Origin: Gemmatimonadota bacterium
GTDB taxonomy: Bacteria > Gemmatimonadota > Gemmatimonadetes > Gemmatimonadales > GWC2-71-9
Length of the DNA stretch: 64,000 nucleotides
Direction of reading: 5' to 3'
Assembly: GCA_025357945.1 (NCBI GenBank)
Contig: JANYLJ010000011.1
Span: 173,845 to 237,844, forward strand
In this document: positions 50,197-59,283 of the stretch, one piece after another
Position numbering within the stretch: the stretch's first letter is position 1
Layout: the number at the start of each line of letters is the position of its first letter
Program-made: the position numbers and the translations under genes
The notes under the pieces: model-generated
The model's database searches: none
Seen by the model: the letters and a program-made list of their open reading frames with translations, nothing else
What the model was told of the DNA's origin: nothing

Positions 50197-51460
50197 CCAG
50201 CGTTGTGCCACCGACGACGGCGCGCCCCAACCGCGAACTTGGCTGTCCCCGCATCAGCGTCTTGTCCGACGCAGCGATCAGGATCCCGGTCAGCAGAAAC
50301 GGCGCGAGCACGCCGTTGATCACGGCGGTACCGTAGAGGAGCTTGAGCGTGGGGATGCCGGCGAAGTCGAACGCGACGCCGACCGCGACCGAGATGAGGA
50401 TCACGGCATAGAACGCCGGCGCGCCGCGGAAGTGCTCGTCGATGCCCTGGCGCCAGCCAAACAGCTCGGCGAATGCGTACGCGGCCGAGCCCGCGAGAGT
50501 CGGAATCGCGAGCGCCCCGGTGCCGACGAGGCCGAGCGTGTACAGCAGCGCCGAGAGGTTACCGGCGAGGGGCTTGAGTGCCTCGGCGACCTCGCGACTG
50601 GACGTCGGGTGCGTGACGCCGTGGGCGTGCAAGGTGAGCGCCGTGGTGAGGATGATGAAGTACATCGCCATGTTCGAGAAGAAGGTACCGACCCCCACGT
50701 CCAGCTTGCGGCGGCCGATTTCATCGGCAGTGGCCCCGCGGCGCGCGACCAGCGAATGGCGTCCGAGCGCCTTCTCTTCTTCCACTTCCTGCGATGCCTG
50801 CCAGAAGAACAAGTACGGCGAAATCGTCGTGCCAAGAATCGCCACGACCGTCCCCCAGGCGTGGGAGCCGTGCGGCATGGATGGCACGAAGGTGTCGTGG
50901 AGGACGGTACCCCAGTGCGGCCCAACTTTGACGGCGGTGATCACATACGCAAAGAGGACCAGCGCAAGCCACTTGAGCACGTTCGCGATGACGGCGTACC
51001 GCAGGCGGACGGTGCTCCAGGCGATCGCGCCGCCGAACAGCACCACCCAGAGGTGCGAGCTGACGCCGGTGAGCATTGCGACGGCGTCGGCCATGCCGGA
51101 CAGGTCGGCGCCGATGTTGATCGTGTTCGCGACCAGCAAGGCAAAGCAAGCGGCAGCGAGCAGGGGCCGCGGGAACTTGGTTCGTAGCCCCGCCATCAGC
51201 CCCTGGCCCGTCACCATGCCGATTCGGGCGCACATGGTTTGGACGGCCGCCATGAGCGGCCAGGAGAGCGGTGCCAGCCAGAGGAGCGTCGAGCCGAATT
51301 CCGCCCCCGCGATCGAGTACGTCGCGATCCCGGACGGGTCGTCGTCGGCGGCCCCCGTGATCACTCCGGGCCCGAGCACCCGCCAGAAGTCGGCCAGTCG
51401 GCGCAACGCGCTGCGCGGCGGCTTGGTGACGGCGTGGACTGCGGTGGGGCGCGTCGGCAT
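50159..51460 (-). CDS. Nramp-related divalent cation transporter, altered metal-site motifs
   Basis: About 433 residues with 11 predicted helices in the LeuT-like arrangement. TM1 reads GAADDDPSGIATYSIAG. It keeps Asp41 and Pro42 of the Nramp DPGN motif, but Gly-Asn is replaced by Ser-Gly. TM6 reads GTTISPYLFFWQASQE instead of the MPHN-type sequence, so the metal-coordinating Met is absent. This suggests a member of the Nramp-related group with another ion preference (for example Mg) rather than a Mn/Fe importer. The start is uncertain (ATG 51460 or GTG 51499). Confidence 0.85.
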   Translation of the reverse strand: MPTRPTAVHAVTKPPRSALRRLADFWRVLGPGVITGAADDDPSGIATYSIAGAEFGSTLLWLAPLSWPLMAAVQTMCARIGMVTGQGLMAGLRTKFPRPLLAAACFALLVANTINIGADLSGMADAVAMLTGVSSHLWVVLFGGAIAWSTVRLRYAVIANVLKWLALVLFAYVITAVKVGPHWGTVLHDTFVPSMPHGSHAWGTVVAILGTTISPYLFFWQASQEVEEEKALGRHSLVARRGATADEIGRRKLDVGVGTFFSNMAMYFIILTTALTLHAHGVTHPTSSREVAEALKPLAGNLSALLYTLGLVGTGALAIPTLAGSAAYAFAELFGWRQGIDEHFRGAPAFYAVILISVAVGVAFDFAGIPTLKLLYGTAVINGVLAPFLLTGILIAASDKTLMRGQPSSRLGRAVVGGTTLVMFAATIAMFVF

Positions 51461-51628
51461 CGGGAAATATTGGTTGGGTCTGCGTTGGCGGACAACCACG
51501 TCGCGTCATCCGGCGGGAGGCGACGGTCCCGTCGTCCGCACGTTGACGTTCGCCCGCCATCAGGACCGTAACGCGCCGGCGCCGACGCCGCTATTGACCA
51601 TCGCGTCCCTACCGTCGAGCATTGCGTC

Positions 51629-52771
51629 ATGTCCGACGCCCTGTCAACGAATGAACTTCTCCGCTATGCCCGACATCTCACGCTTGCCGAGATCGGGTTG
51701 GCCGGACAGCGAAAGCTCAAGGCAGCGCGGGTCCTCCTCGTCGGCGCGGGCGGACTCGGCTCGCCGGCGGCGTTGTACCTCGCGGCTGCCGGGGTAGGCA
51801 CGCTGGGTATCGTGGACAGCGACGTGGTGGACCTGTCCAACCTCCAGCGGCAGGTGCTTCACGACACTGCCGCGATCGGGGTCGCGAAGACCCGGTCTGC
51901 CAGCCAACGGCTCGCCGCGCTCAATCCGAACGTGCAGGTGGAGTCGTTTGACGAACGGCTCACCTCCCGCAATGCGCGTCGGATCGTGCGAGAGTTCGAC
52001 ATCGTCGTCGATGGCAGCGACAACTTCCCGACCCGCTACCTCGTCAACGACAGCTGCGTCCTCGAGGGAAAGCCGCTCGTATACGGGAGCATCCTGCGCT
52101 TCGAGGGACAACTATCCATGTTTGGTGCACCGGGTGGGCCGTGCTACCGCTGCCTGTTCAGCGAGCCGCCACCCGCCGAACTCGTGCCGAGCTGTGCCGA
52201 CGCGGGCGTGCTCGGCGTGCTGCCGGGGGTGATCGGCACGTTGCAAGCGCTCGAGGCGATCAAGTGGATGGTCGGGATCGGTGAATCCACCGTCGGGCGA
52301 CTCGTCGTGTTCGACGCGCTCCGTTTGCGGTTTCGTGACATCGCGGTGCGACGGGATCCCGACTGCGCCGTGTGCGGCGATCATCCGGTGATCACCGAGC
52401 TGATCGACTACGAGGCGTTCTGCGGAACGCCGGACCTCGGCGCCGCGTTGGACGACGCGGAAATCGGCGGCGGTGAGTTGGTGCGTATGTTGGCCGAGGC
52501 CGACCCACCGCTCGTGCTCGACGTGCGCGAACCGTGGGAATTCGAGATTGCCCACCTCGTCGACGCGCAACTGATACCGCTGGGCGCGCTGCCGGCGCGC
52601 CTGGCCGAGATCCCGCGGCATCGTGAGCTGGTCACCGTGTGCCACTTCGGGGCGCGTTCGCTGGCCGCACGTGACTTGCTGTTGCGCGCCGGTTTTCCGC
52701 GGGTACGCAGCCTGGCGGGTGGCATCGACGGCTGGGCCGACAGCGTCGATCCGGCGATGCGGCGGTATTGA
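51629..52771 (+). CDS. moeB: MoeB/ThiF-type adenylyltransferase fused to rhodanese (MoeZ-like)
   Basis: 380 residues. The N-terminal E1-like domain activates the C-terminal glycine of a ubiquitin-like sulfur carrier (MoaD/ThiS): ATP loop VGAGGLGSPAALYLAAAG, SNLQRQVLHD, DGSDNFPTRYLVND and the active-site region PSCADAGVLGV. Zinc cysteines occur in CYRC and CAVC. The C-terminal rhodanese domain (about residues 285-378) has the persulfide Cys in CHFGARS. It supplies sulfur for molybdopterin or thiamine. It stands alone, with tRNA-Leu just downstream on the other strand. Confidence 0.94.
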   Translation: MSDALSTNELLRYARHLTLAEIGLAGQRKLKAARVLLVGAGGLGSPAALYLAAAGVGTLGIVDSDVVDLSNLQRQVLHDTAAIGVAKTRSASQRLAALNPNVQVESFDERLTSRNARRIVREFDIVVDGSDNFPTRYLVNDSCVLEGKPLVYGSILRFEGQLSMFGAPGGPCYRCLFSEPPPAELVPSCADAGVLGVLPGVIGTLQALEAIKWMVGIGESTVGRLVVFDALRLRFRDIAVRRDPDCAVCGDHPVITELIDYEAFCGTPDLGAALDDAEIGGGELVRMLAEADPPLVLDVREPWEFEIAHLVDAQLIPLGALPARLAEIPRHRELVTVCHFGARSLAARDLLLRAGFPRVRSLAGGIDGWADSVDPAMRRY

Positions 52772-52789
52772 GCGATTGTCCGGGAAGGA

Positions 52790-52874
<85 letters not shown>

Positions 52875-52935
52875 GAGGCGCGCAAACGTAGTCGTCCTGC
52901 GGCCTGAGCGTCAAGCAGATGGCATCTGCGACCGT

Positions 52936-52941
52936 TACTTT
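52936..52941 (+). promoter_or_regulatory. TACTTT -10 element placed for a leaderless smpB transcript
   Basis: TACTTT ends 5 nt before the smpB ATG at 52947, so transcription would begin at or next to the A of the start codon. No Shine-Dalgarno sequence is present. No convincing -35 is seen. Confidence 0.45.
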
Positions 52942-52946
52942 AGAAC

Positions 52947-53444
52947 ATGTCCGCGAAGCCCGCTGCCGCCGCGACAGCGCCGCGCCTCGAGCGCGTCAGC
53001 GTTGCGCGCAATCCCAAGGCCACTCATGACTTCCACGTGCTCGACACGCTGGAAGCAGGCTTGGTGCTGACTGGCACCGAGGTGAAGTCGCTGCGCCGCC
53101 GCGGTGCGTCGATCAAGGAGGCCTTCGCCCGGGTGTCCCGCGGCGAGGTCTGGGTGGAAAACCTGAACATCGCGCCCTACGAACAGGGCAATCGATACAA
53201 TCACGACCCGGTGCGCTCGCGCAAGCTGCTGCTCCACCGGCGCGAGATCGAAAAACTCATTGGCGCGGTGGAGCGCGACGGCCTGGCGCTGATCCCGCTC
53301 GAGCTCTACTTCATCCGTGGGCGTGCCAAGCTGCAGCTCGCACTCGCCAAGGGCAAGAAGTCCCACGACAAGCGCGAGGACCTGAAGCGCCGTGAAGCCG
53401 ACCGCGAAGTTGCTCGCGCGATGTCGTGGCGGGGGCGGAAATGA
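52947..53444 (+). CDS. smpB: SsrA-binding protein SmpB
   Basis: 165 residues. Binds tmRNA for ribosome rescue. Signature regions are NPKATHDFHVLDTLEAGLVL (beta barrel), GTEVKSLRRRGASIKEAF, VENLNIAPYEQGNRYNHDP and a C-terminal basic tail GKKSHDKREDLKRREADRE. An N-terminal Ala-rich extension of about 12 residues precedes the core. Its stop overlaps the amidase gene start by 4 nt. The ssrA gene itself is not visible in the window. Confidence 0.97.
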   Translation: MSAKPAAAATAPRLERVSVARNPKATHDFHVLDTLEAGLVLTGTEVKSLRRRGASIKEAFARVSRGEVWVENLNIAPYEQGNRYNHDPVRSRKLLLHRREIEKLIGAVERDGLALIPLELYFIRGRAKLQLALAKGKKSHDKREDLKRREADREVARAMSWRGRK

Positions 53445-54649
53445 TACCTGCGGCGCTCGCGGCCGTCCTGCTCGCGGTACCGCTCACGCGCTTGCAAATC
53501 AGCACGGCGCACGGCGTCACCGAGATCCCGTTGCTGCGGTTGCGCGGCGACGGTCCACTGGTATCGCTCAACGCCTTGGCGCTCGGACTCGGCGCGACGG
53601 TCGAGCGGGGCGACCCGTGGGTGACGCTGCAGACCGCCGCGGGCCGGTTCCGGTTCCTTGCCGGCACAGCGCTGGTGCAGGATGGCGTGACCCTGCGCGG
53701 ACTGCCCGCCGTATCGCGTCGGCGCGGTGACTCGCTGCTGGTGCCGCTCGCATTTGTCGCGGAAATCCTTGCATCGGCGACTCGTCAGGCCTGGACGTAT
53801 GTCGCCGCGACCGGTGTCCTCCGGGAGGGTGGCGGCGTGGTCCCGATCGCGAACCGGCCATCGCGGACCACGACCGGGGACGAACAGCGCAGCCGCCTGC
53901 CTGGTGGCCTCAGACCGGAACATCACGTCACGATCGACCCGGGGCACGGGGGCACCGATCCGGGCAACCCGGGGATGTTCTTTCCCCGCGGGATGAAGGA
54001 GAAGGATGTTACCCTTTCGGTCGGCCTGCTGGTGCGGGACGAACTGGAAAAGCGCGGTGTCCGGGTCATGATGACCCGACGGACCGACACACTGATCAAC
54101 CTCGGCCAGCGCGCGCCGAAGTACTGCACCGGTGATTGTGATCTCTTCGTATCGATTCACGTCAACTCGCTCAACCCGCGACGCGGGTACCAAGAGGTCC
54201 GCGGCTTCGAGACCTACTTCCTCTCGGAGGCGCGCGACGAGGATGCCGCCCGAGTGGCGCGCATGGAGAACGGGGCGCAACGTTTTGACAATCCCATCAC
54301 CGAGACCAAGCGGTCGAACGACCTCGACTTCATGTTCAAGGACCTGTATCGGGGCGAGTTCCTGCGGGGGTCGCAACAAGCCGCAGCCTTCATTCAGAGT
54401 TTTCTCGGTGAAGTGCACGACGGCGGCAACAAAGGCGTCAAGCAGGCTGGCTTTGCCGTGCTCAACACCGCCCGGCGTCCATCGGTGCTGATCGAGATCG
54501 GCTACGCGACCAATCGTGAGGACGCGACGCTGATGACGAGTCGCGACGGCCAGCGGAAGCTGGCATCGAGTATCGCGGTGGCGATCCTGGCGTACCTCAA
54601 GGAACACGACAAGGAAATCGCCGACACCGCCCTCGGAACCGGTCCGTGA
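53441..54649 (+). CDS. N-acetylmuramoyl-L-alanine amidase (Amidase_3) with AMIN-like N-terminus
   Basis: 402 residues. The hydrophobic N-terminus acts as a signal peptide, followed by a copper-amine-oxidase-like or AMIN-type domain (about residues 25-125) and a linker. The Amidase_3 domain has zinc ligands His169 (DPGHGG), Glu187 (RGMKEKDV) and His240 (FVSIHVN), and the catalytic Glu in LIEIGYATN. It cleaves the MurNAc-L-Ala bond in the periplasm during cell separation. The ATG at 53441 overlaps smpB (ATGA). Confidence 0.92.
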   Translation: MIPAALAAVLLAVPLTRLQISTAHGVTEIPLLRLRGDGPLVSLNALALGLGATVERGDPWVTLQTAAGRFRFLAGTALVQDGVTLRGLPAVSRRRGDSLLVPLAFVAEILASATRQAWTYVAATGVLREGGGVVPIANRPSRTTTGDEQRSRLPGGLRPEHHVTIDPGHGGTDPGNPGMFFPRGMKEKDVTLSVGLLVRDELEKRGVRVMMTRRTDTLINLGQRAPKYCTGDCDLFVSIHVNSLNPRRGYQEVRGFETYFLSEARDEDAARVARMENGAQRFDNPITETKRSNDLDFMFKDLYRGEFLRGSQQAAAFIQSFLGEVHDGGNKGVKQAGFAVLNTARRPSVLIEIGYATNREDATLMTSRDGQRKLASSIAVAILAYLKEHDKEIADTALGTGP

Positions 54650-56001
54650 ACCGACTTGTCATCGCTGCTGTCGGACTGCTCGCGGCGTGCACGTGGTCCA
54701 ATTCGCTCTATCAGGCGCGCCTGCTCAGCAAGAATGCGCTCCGCGCCGAACGCGACCGGCAACCGGGCCAGGCACAGCTGCTATGGGGGCAGGTGATCGT
54801 CAAGGCCGAATCGGCATACGCTCGGGCGCCGCACGGCGCGCGGGGTGCCGAAGCGTTGTGGCTCGCCGGTCATGCCGCCGCCCGCACTCACGATTGTGTG
54901 CGAGCCGTTCCCGCATTGCAAGGCGCGCTGTCGGCGGCATCCCACAGCCCGTGGCAGCAACAGCTCCTGCTCGAACTCGGGGCGTGCGAGGAGGCGCTCG
55001 GTGGACCGGCCGCCGCGTCGATCTACGCGATGCTGCTGGCGATGACCACCGACCCGGCGGTCCGCCGCGAGGGGCGGCTGCGCCAAGGGCACGCGCTCCT
55101 GCTGCAAGGGAACTGGGACCTGGCCCTGGCCACTCTCGCCGGCGAGGACTCGCTGCCCGCGCGACTCGATCGCGCGACGGCCTTCGCCCAGCTCGGTCGG
55201 ACCGACCGAGCGCTCGCCGAGTTGTCTCCCGCCCTCGCTGCGTCCGACAGCTCGGTGCGATGGGTCGATTACATCGAGACGTTCGCCGTTCACAACAGCG
55301 CCGCGGCCGATTCGCTCCTCGATCGCGTCCTCGGGTTTCCGACGCTCTCGGTGGCAGGGCGCTCCGCGTTGATTCTCGCCGCGGCGCGGGCGGCGCTCGC
55401 CTACGATCCCGCGGCCGCAGACCGTCGGTTGCGGCGGCTCGACCTCGGTTCGGCCGGCAGTGCCGCGGGCGAGGGCGGCATGTTGCAACAACAGCTCCGG
55501 TTGACTCGGCCGACCACGCCCTCGGAGCTGCGCGGCCCGGTCGATGCAATCGCCGCGGTCGACCTCGCCGATGCCGGGTTCGCTGGCAGGCGTCTCGCCG
55601 ATCTGGTCCGCTATGGCCGGCAGTTGCTCGGGAAGAATGATTCGACCGCGGCAGGTGCGGCACGCGGGGACCTGATCATGTTCGCACTGGGCGAGCTGGC
55701 CCGCGATTCCCTTCGTGCACCACGGCTCGGCGCCTGGTTCTTTGCGCGGCTCGAGCGGGACTGGCCGCAGTCACCCTACGCCGCCAAGGCGCTGCTCGCC
55801 CGCGGGCCGCTCGAGCCGGACTCGGCCGACGCGCTGCTGGCGCGGGTCCGCAGGCTTCCGACCAATCCTTACGTGGCCGCTGCAAATGGCGATGTCGCCG
55901 GCCGCGTCCAGGTGCCGCGGCTCGAAGATTCCCTCAACAGATTCATCGCGCGCCTCTGGGTGGCCAAGCCGCTCGGCCCCGCCGCGCCGGAGCGCCCATG
56001 A
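54646..56001 (+). CDS. lipoprotein with TPR-like helical repeats
   Basis: 451 residues with signal peptide and lipobox LLAAC (Cys15). The rest is Ala/Leu/Arg-rich helical hairpins typical of divergent TPR arrays, for example ALWLAGHAAARTHDCVRAVPAL and RLRQGHALLLQGNWDLALATL (each a helix pair). Probably an envelope scaffold that could assist the upstream amidase. Overlaps both neighbours by 4 nt. No specific family is recognised. Confidence 0.75.
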   Translation: MNRLVIAAVGLLAACTWSNSLYQARLLSKNALRAERDRQPGQAQLLWGQVIVKAESAYARAPHGARGAEALWLAGHAAARTHDCVRAVPALQGALSAASHSPWQQQLLLELGACEEALGGPAAASIYAMLLAMTTDPAVRREGRLRQGHALLLQGNWDLALATLAGEDSLPARLDRATAFAQLGRTDRALAELSPALAASDSSVRWVDYIETFAVHNSAAADSLLDRVLGFPTLSVAGRSALILAAARAALAYDPAAADRRLRRLDLGSAGSAAGEGGMLQQQLRLTRPTTPSELRGPVDAIAAVDLADAGFAGRRLADLVRYGRQLLGKNDSTAAGAARGDLIMFALGELARDSLRAPRLGAWFFARLERDWPQSPYAAKALLARGPLEPDSADALLARVRRLPTNPYVAAANGDVAGRVQVPRLEDSLNRFIARLWVAKPLGPAAPERP

Positions 56002-56861
56002 GCCTGGCGCGAGACGTCGCCGGTATCGCGTTCGCCAATCCGGTCTTGCTGGCCTCCGGTACCGCCGGCTTCGGGCGCGAGGTCGCTGGCGTTGTGGCGC
56101 TCGGGCGGGTAGGCGGTCTGGTCACCAAGGCGGTGTCGCTCGCGCCACGGGCTGGCAACCGGGCGCCTCGCGTCGCAGAAATACGGGGCGGGATGCTCAA
56201 CTCGGTTGGCCTCGCGAACCCCGGCGTCGAGCAAGTGCGCGCGTACGACCTGCCGTGGTTGCACGCCCACGTTCCCGCGCTGCCGGTGCTGGTCAACATC
56301 GTTGGGTTCACCACGACGGAGTACGCCGAGGTAATCGGTCTGCTCGATGCGGTTGAGGGACACGTCGGCTACGAAATCAACCTCTCTTGCCCCAACACGA
56401 GTGCCGGCGGCGTCGAGTTCGGCTCGGATCCCGCCGCCGTGGCGGCCGTGATCGCCGGGTGTCGCCGGGCGACCCGCCGGCCGCTCTTCGCCAAGCTCTC
56501 GCCGATCCTCCCCAGCATCCCTACCGTGGCCCGCGCCGCCCGCGACGCCGGCGCCGATGGTGTCACCTTGGTCAATACCATGCCCGGTGCGGCCTATGAC
56601 GGAGCCCGCTCGCGGCTCGGCAGCGGTTTCGGCGGCGTGAGCGGACCAGCCCTTCGGCCGGTCGGACTACTGGCGGTCAGCCGGACCGCCGACGCCTTGC
56701 CAGGCCTGCCGATCATCGGCGTGGGCGGTGTCTCGCGCGCCGAGCACATCCGCGACTACCTTCGCGCCGGCGCGACGCTGGTTGCCATCGGCACCGCGGC
56801 GCTAGCCGATCCACGATTGCCGGAACGTCTCATCGCCGAGCTGGAGCGCACGGATGGCTGA
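55998..56861 (+). CDS. pyrD: dihydroorotate dehydrogenase, class 1B type
   Basis: 287 residues. FMN enzyme of pyrimidine synthesis. Catalytic Cys lies in INLSCPNTSAGG; the flavin-site motifs VTKAVSL, LNSVGLANPG, LVNTMPG and GVGGVSRAEH are typical. The class 1B form normally needs the electron-transfer subunit PyrK, which is not in this window. The start overlaps the upstream lipoprotein stop (ATGA), and pyrF starts 8 nt before its end. Confidence 0.93.
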   Translation: MSLARDVAGIAFANPVLLASGTAGFGREVAGVVALGRVGGLVTKAVSLAPRAGNRAPRVAEIRGGMLNSVGLANPGVEQVRAYDLPWLHAHVPALPVLVNIVGFTTTEYAEVIGLLDAVEGHVGYEINLSCPNTSAGGVEFGSDPAAVAAVIAGCRRATRRPLFAKLSPILPSIPTVARAARDAGADGVTLVNTMPGAAYDGARSRLGSGFGGVSGPALRPVGLLAVSRTADALPGLPIIGVGGVSRAEHIRDYLRAGATLVAIGTAALADPRLPERLIAELERTDG

Positions 56862-57537
56862 ACTGATCGTCGCGCTCGACTCGCCGGACGCACCCAGCGC
56901 GATCGCGTTGCTCGATCAACTTCCCGATGCCTGCGCGGTCAAGGTTGGATCGGTGCTGCTCACGCGCGCGGGCGCCGGGTTCGTGCGCGGTCTGACAGCC
57001 GGCGGCCATCCGGTGTTTCTCGATCCGAAATGGCACGACATCCCGAACACCGTCGCTGGTGCGGTCAACGCCGCAGCGGAACTTGGTGTCGAAATGGTCA
57101 CTGTGCACGCGGCCGGTGGCGACGCCATGCTGCGGGCTGCCGTGGCCGCCGCCGCCAAGCGAATCAAGATCGTGGCGGTCACAGTACTGACCTCCCACGA
57201 TGCCGGGAGTTACGCCGCGGTGACCGGTCGCGAACGGATCGAGCTGGGCGACGAGGTGATGCGCCTCGCCGAACTGGCCCTCGGCGCCGGTGTGGACGGC
57301 ATCGTCTGTTCCGCCGACGAAGTCGCGCGCGTCCGCCCCCTGGTGGGCGACCGGCGCATTGTGGTGCCCGGCATCCGGCGCGCGGCCGATCTTCTCGGCG
57401 ACCAGCGCCGGGTCGCCACCCCCGAGGCCGCGGTGGCGGCGGGGGCGACCCATCTGGTCGTCGGACGCCCGATCACCGAGGCCGCAGACCCGGCAGCCGC
57501 CTACGCGGAGTTTATCGCCGCCGTGCATCGGAGCTGA
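56854..57537 (+). CDS. pyrF: orotidine 5'-phosphate decarboxylase
   Basis: 227 residues, TIM barrel. The catalytic tetrad segment [12 protein letters not shown] gives Asp57, Lys59 and Asp62. N-terminal LIVALD and C-terminal VVPGIR and LVVGRPIT phosphate-binding motifs are present. Converts OMP to UMP. It is the last gene of the smpB-amidase-lipoprotein-pyrD chain. Confidence 0.94.
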   Translation: MAELIVALDSPDAPSAIALLDQLPDACAVKVGSVLLTRAGAGFVRGLTAGGHPVFLDPKWHDIPNTVAGAVNAAAELGVEMVTVHAAGGDAMLRAAVAAAAKRIKIVAVTVLTSHDAGSYAAVTGRERIELGDEVMRLAELALGAGVDGIVCSADEVARVRPLVGDRRIVVPGIRRAADLLGDQRRVATPEAAVAAGATHLVVGRPITEAADPAAAYAEFIAAVHRS

Positions 57538-57612
57538 TCCCTGGTTCGCCTGCCCCCCCCCGCGTGCCAGCGCCACCGGGCGGCGCTCACGTTGCTGCCG
57601 GCGGCGGGCTCA

Positions 57613-57628
57613 TTCCCCGGCCGGGGAA
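57613..57628. repeat. 16-bp perfect palindrome TTCCCCGGCCGGGGAA
   Basis: Self-complementary over 16 bp, about 28 nt before the -35 of the ribosomal operon promoter. A smaller hairpin AGCGCC/GGCGCT lies at about 57569-57587. They may be the end of the pyrF transcript or an operator for the ribosomal operon; no T-run supports a classical terminator. A run of nine or more C residues lies near 57552. Confidence 0.4.
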
Positions 57629-57655
57629 CGCCGGAACTCGGTGCGGCAGGCCCAG

Positions 57656-57684
57656 TTGCGTCCCTCACCCGGGGCCGCTATCAT
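57656..57684 (+). promoter_or_regulatory. sigma-70-type promoter of the alpha ribosomal operon
   Basis: TTGCGT at 57656-57661 and TATCAT at 57679-57684 (5 of 6 -10 bases) are separated by 17 nt. They lie about 41 nt upstream of the rpmJ GTG, which gives a leader of roughly 35 nt. Confidence 0.65.
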
Positions 57685-57725
57685 TCCTTGCTATCCCGCA
57701 ACCATGGTTTCGGAGACGATTTCAC

Positions 57726-57842
57726 GTGAAGGTTCGCTCGAGTGTCAAGCCGATCTGTGAGAGTTGTCGCGTCGTAAAACGGCGCGGCGTGGTGCGTGTT
57801 ATCTGCAGCCGGACCTCCAAGCACAAGCAGCGGCAGGGGTAA
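57726..57842 (+). CDS. rpmJ: ribosomal protein bL36
   Basis: 38 residues, [14 protein letters not shown] and so on. Cys and His spacing C-x2-C-x12-C-x4-H is that of the zinc-binding form of bL36. Starts with GTG and ends one base before rpsM. GGAG lies about 10 nt upstream. This is the first gene of the alpha operon here; infA, map and secY do not precede it, since pyrF is upstream. Confidence 0.95.
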   Translation: MKVRSSVKPICESCRVVKRRGVVRVICSRTSKHKQRQG

Positions 57843-57843
57843 C

Positions 57844-58224
57844 ATGGCCCGTATTGCTGGCGTAGACCTGCCGCGCGAAAAACGCGTCGAGATCGGCCTC
57901 ACATACATCTACGGCATCGGTCGGGTGACCAGCCGCAAGCTGCTCACCGAAACCGGCATCAATTTCGATACCCGGGTGCGTGACCTGTCGGACGCCGAGG
58001 TCGGGCGCCTGCGCCAGGTCATCGAGCGCAGCACCAAGACCGAGGGCGCGCTGCGCACCGAGGTCAACCTGAATATCAAGCGCCTGATGGACATCGGCAG
58101 CTATCGCGGCATTCGTCATCGCCGCAACTTGCCGGTGCGCGGTCAGCGCACCCATACCAACGCCCGGACCAAGAAGGGCCCGCGTCGGGCCATTGCCGGC
58201 AAGAAGAAAGTCACGAAGAAGTAA
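57844..58224 (+). CDS. rpsM: ribosomal protein uS13
   Basis: 126 residues, starting [20 protein letters not shown]. Small-subunit head protein contacting tRNA and the A-site finger. Helix-turn-helix [13 protein letters not shown] and the [17 protein letters not shown] tail are diagnostic. An upstream in-frame ATG at 57796 lies in rpmJ and is rejected. Confidence 0.97.
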   Translation: MARIAGVDLPREKRVEIGLTYIYGIGRVTSRKLLTETGINFDTRVRDLSDAEVGRLRQVIERSTKTEGALRTEVNLNIKRLMDIGSYRGIRHRRNLPVRGQRTHTNARTKKGPRRAIAGKKKVTKK

Positions 58225-58227
58225 TCC

Positions 58228-58629
58228 ATGACCGCACCTGTCGCCGTACCAAAGCCGAGCGCCAAGCGCTCGAAGAAGCTGGTGGAGTCCGAGGGGATCG
58301 TTCACATCTCCGCGACCTTCAACAACGTGTTGATCACGATCACCGACCTCCGTGGCAACACGGTGGCTTGGGGGACGGCCGGCAAGGCCGGGTTCAAGGG
58401 CTCGAAGAAGTCGACGCCGTTTGCGGCCACGGTCGCCGGCGAGAACTGCGCCCGCGAAGCCCTCAACCTGGGCATGCGCAAGGTGCACGTGCGGGTGCAG
58501 GGACCGGGCAGCGGACGGGAGTCGGCCATTCAGGCGCTGGCGTCGGTCGGGCTCAAGGTGGCGTCGATTCGCGACGTCACGCCGATCCCGCACAACGGGT
58601 GCCGTCCCCCCAAGAAGCGGCGGGTCTGA
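58228..58629 (+). CDS. rpsK: ribosomal protein uS11
   Basis: 133 residues. Conserved [39 protein letters not shown] and the C-terminal [18 protein letters not shown] are all present. Platform protein of the 30S subunit. A short basic N-terminal extension ([10 protein letters not shown]) precedes the core. Confidence 0.98.
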   Translation: MTAPVAVPKPSAKRSKKLVESEGIVHISATFNNVLITITDLRGNTVAWGTAGKAGFKGSKKSTPFAATVAGENCAREALNLGMRKVHVRVQGPGSGRESAIQALASVGLKVASIRDVTPIPHNGCRPPKKRRV

Positions 58630-58632
58630 GCC

Positions 58633-59265
58633 ATGCGATACACCGGTCCACAATGTCGTCTCTGCCGCCGCGAGGGCACCAAGCTGTTCCTCAAGGGGAC
58701 CCGCTGCCTGACGGAAAAGTGTGCCATCGAACGTCGGCAGTATCCGCCGGGCCAGCACGGGCAGGCCGCTGGACGCGGGCGGAAGATGTCGGAATACGCC
58801 AAGCAGCTGCGCGAGAAGCAGAAGGTCAAGCGCATGTACGGTCTGTCCGAGTCGCAGTTCCGCAACACCTACATCGGTGCGTCGCGCCTGCCGGGTGTGA
58901 AGGGTACCAATCTGTTGGTGGCGCTGGAGACCCGGCTCGACAACATCGTCTACCGGATGGGCTTCGCCTCGTCGCGCCGCGGCGCACGGCAGCTCGTCGG
59001 GCATGGCCACGTCGAAGTGAACGGTCGCAAGGTGGACATCCCGAGCTACCACGTTGTGCCGGGCCAGGAAGTCCGCGTGGCCCCCAAGGATCGCGAACAG
59101 ATCAGCGTCAAGCTGGCGCAGGAGTACGCGTCCCGTGGCGCGGCGGTGTCGTGGATTTCGATCGACGCAGAAAAAGCTGCCGGACGACTGCTCGAGCTGC
59201 CGACGCGTGACGCCATCCCGGTGAACGCGACGGAACAGCTCATCGTCGAGCTCTACTCGAAGTAA
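58633..59265 (+). CDS. rpsD: ribosomal protein uS4, zinc-binding (C+) form
   Basis: 210 residues. 16S rRNA-binding assembly initiator. The N-terminal cysteines CRLC, RCLTEKC form the zinc motif of the C+ type. The S4 RNA-binding domain has GFASSRRGARQLVGHGHVEVNG. Usual regulator of the alpha operon by binding its mRNA in E. coli; whether it does so here is unknown. Confidence 0.97.
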   Translation: MRYTGPQCRLCRREGTKLFLKGTRCLTEKCAIERRQYPPGQHGQAAGRGRKMSEYAKQLREKQKVKRMYGLSESQFRNTYIGASRLPGVKGTNLLVALETRLDNIVYRMGFASSRRGARQLVGHGHVEVNGRKVDIPSYHVVPGQEVRVAPKDREQISVKLAQEYASRGAAVSWISIDAEKAAGRLLELPTRDAIPVNATEQLIVELYSK

Positions 59266-59283
59266 CCTGAAGGATACGGGCTG

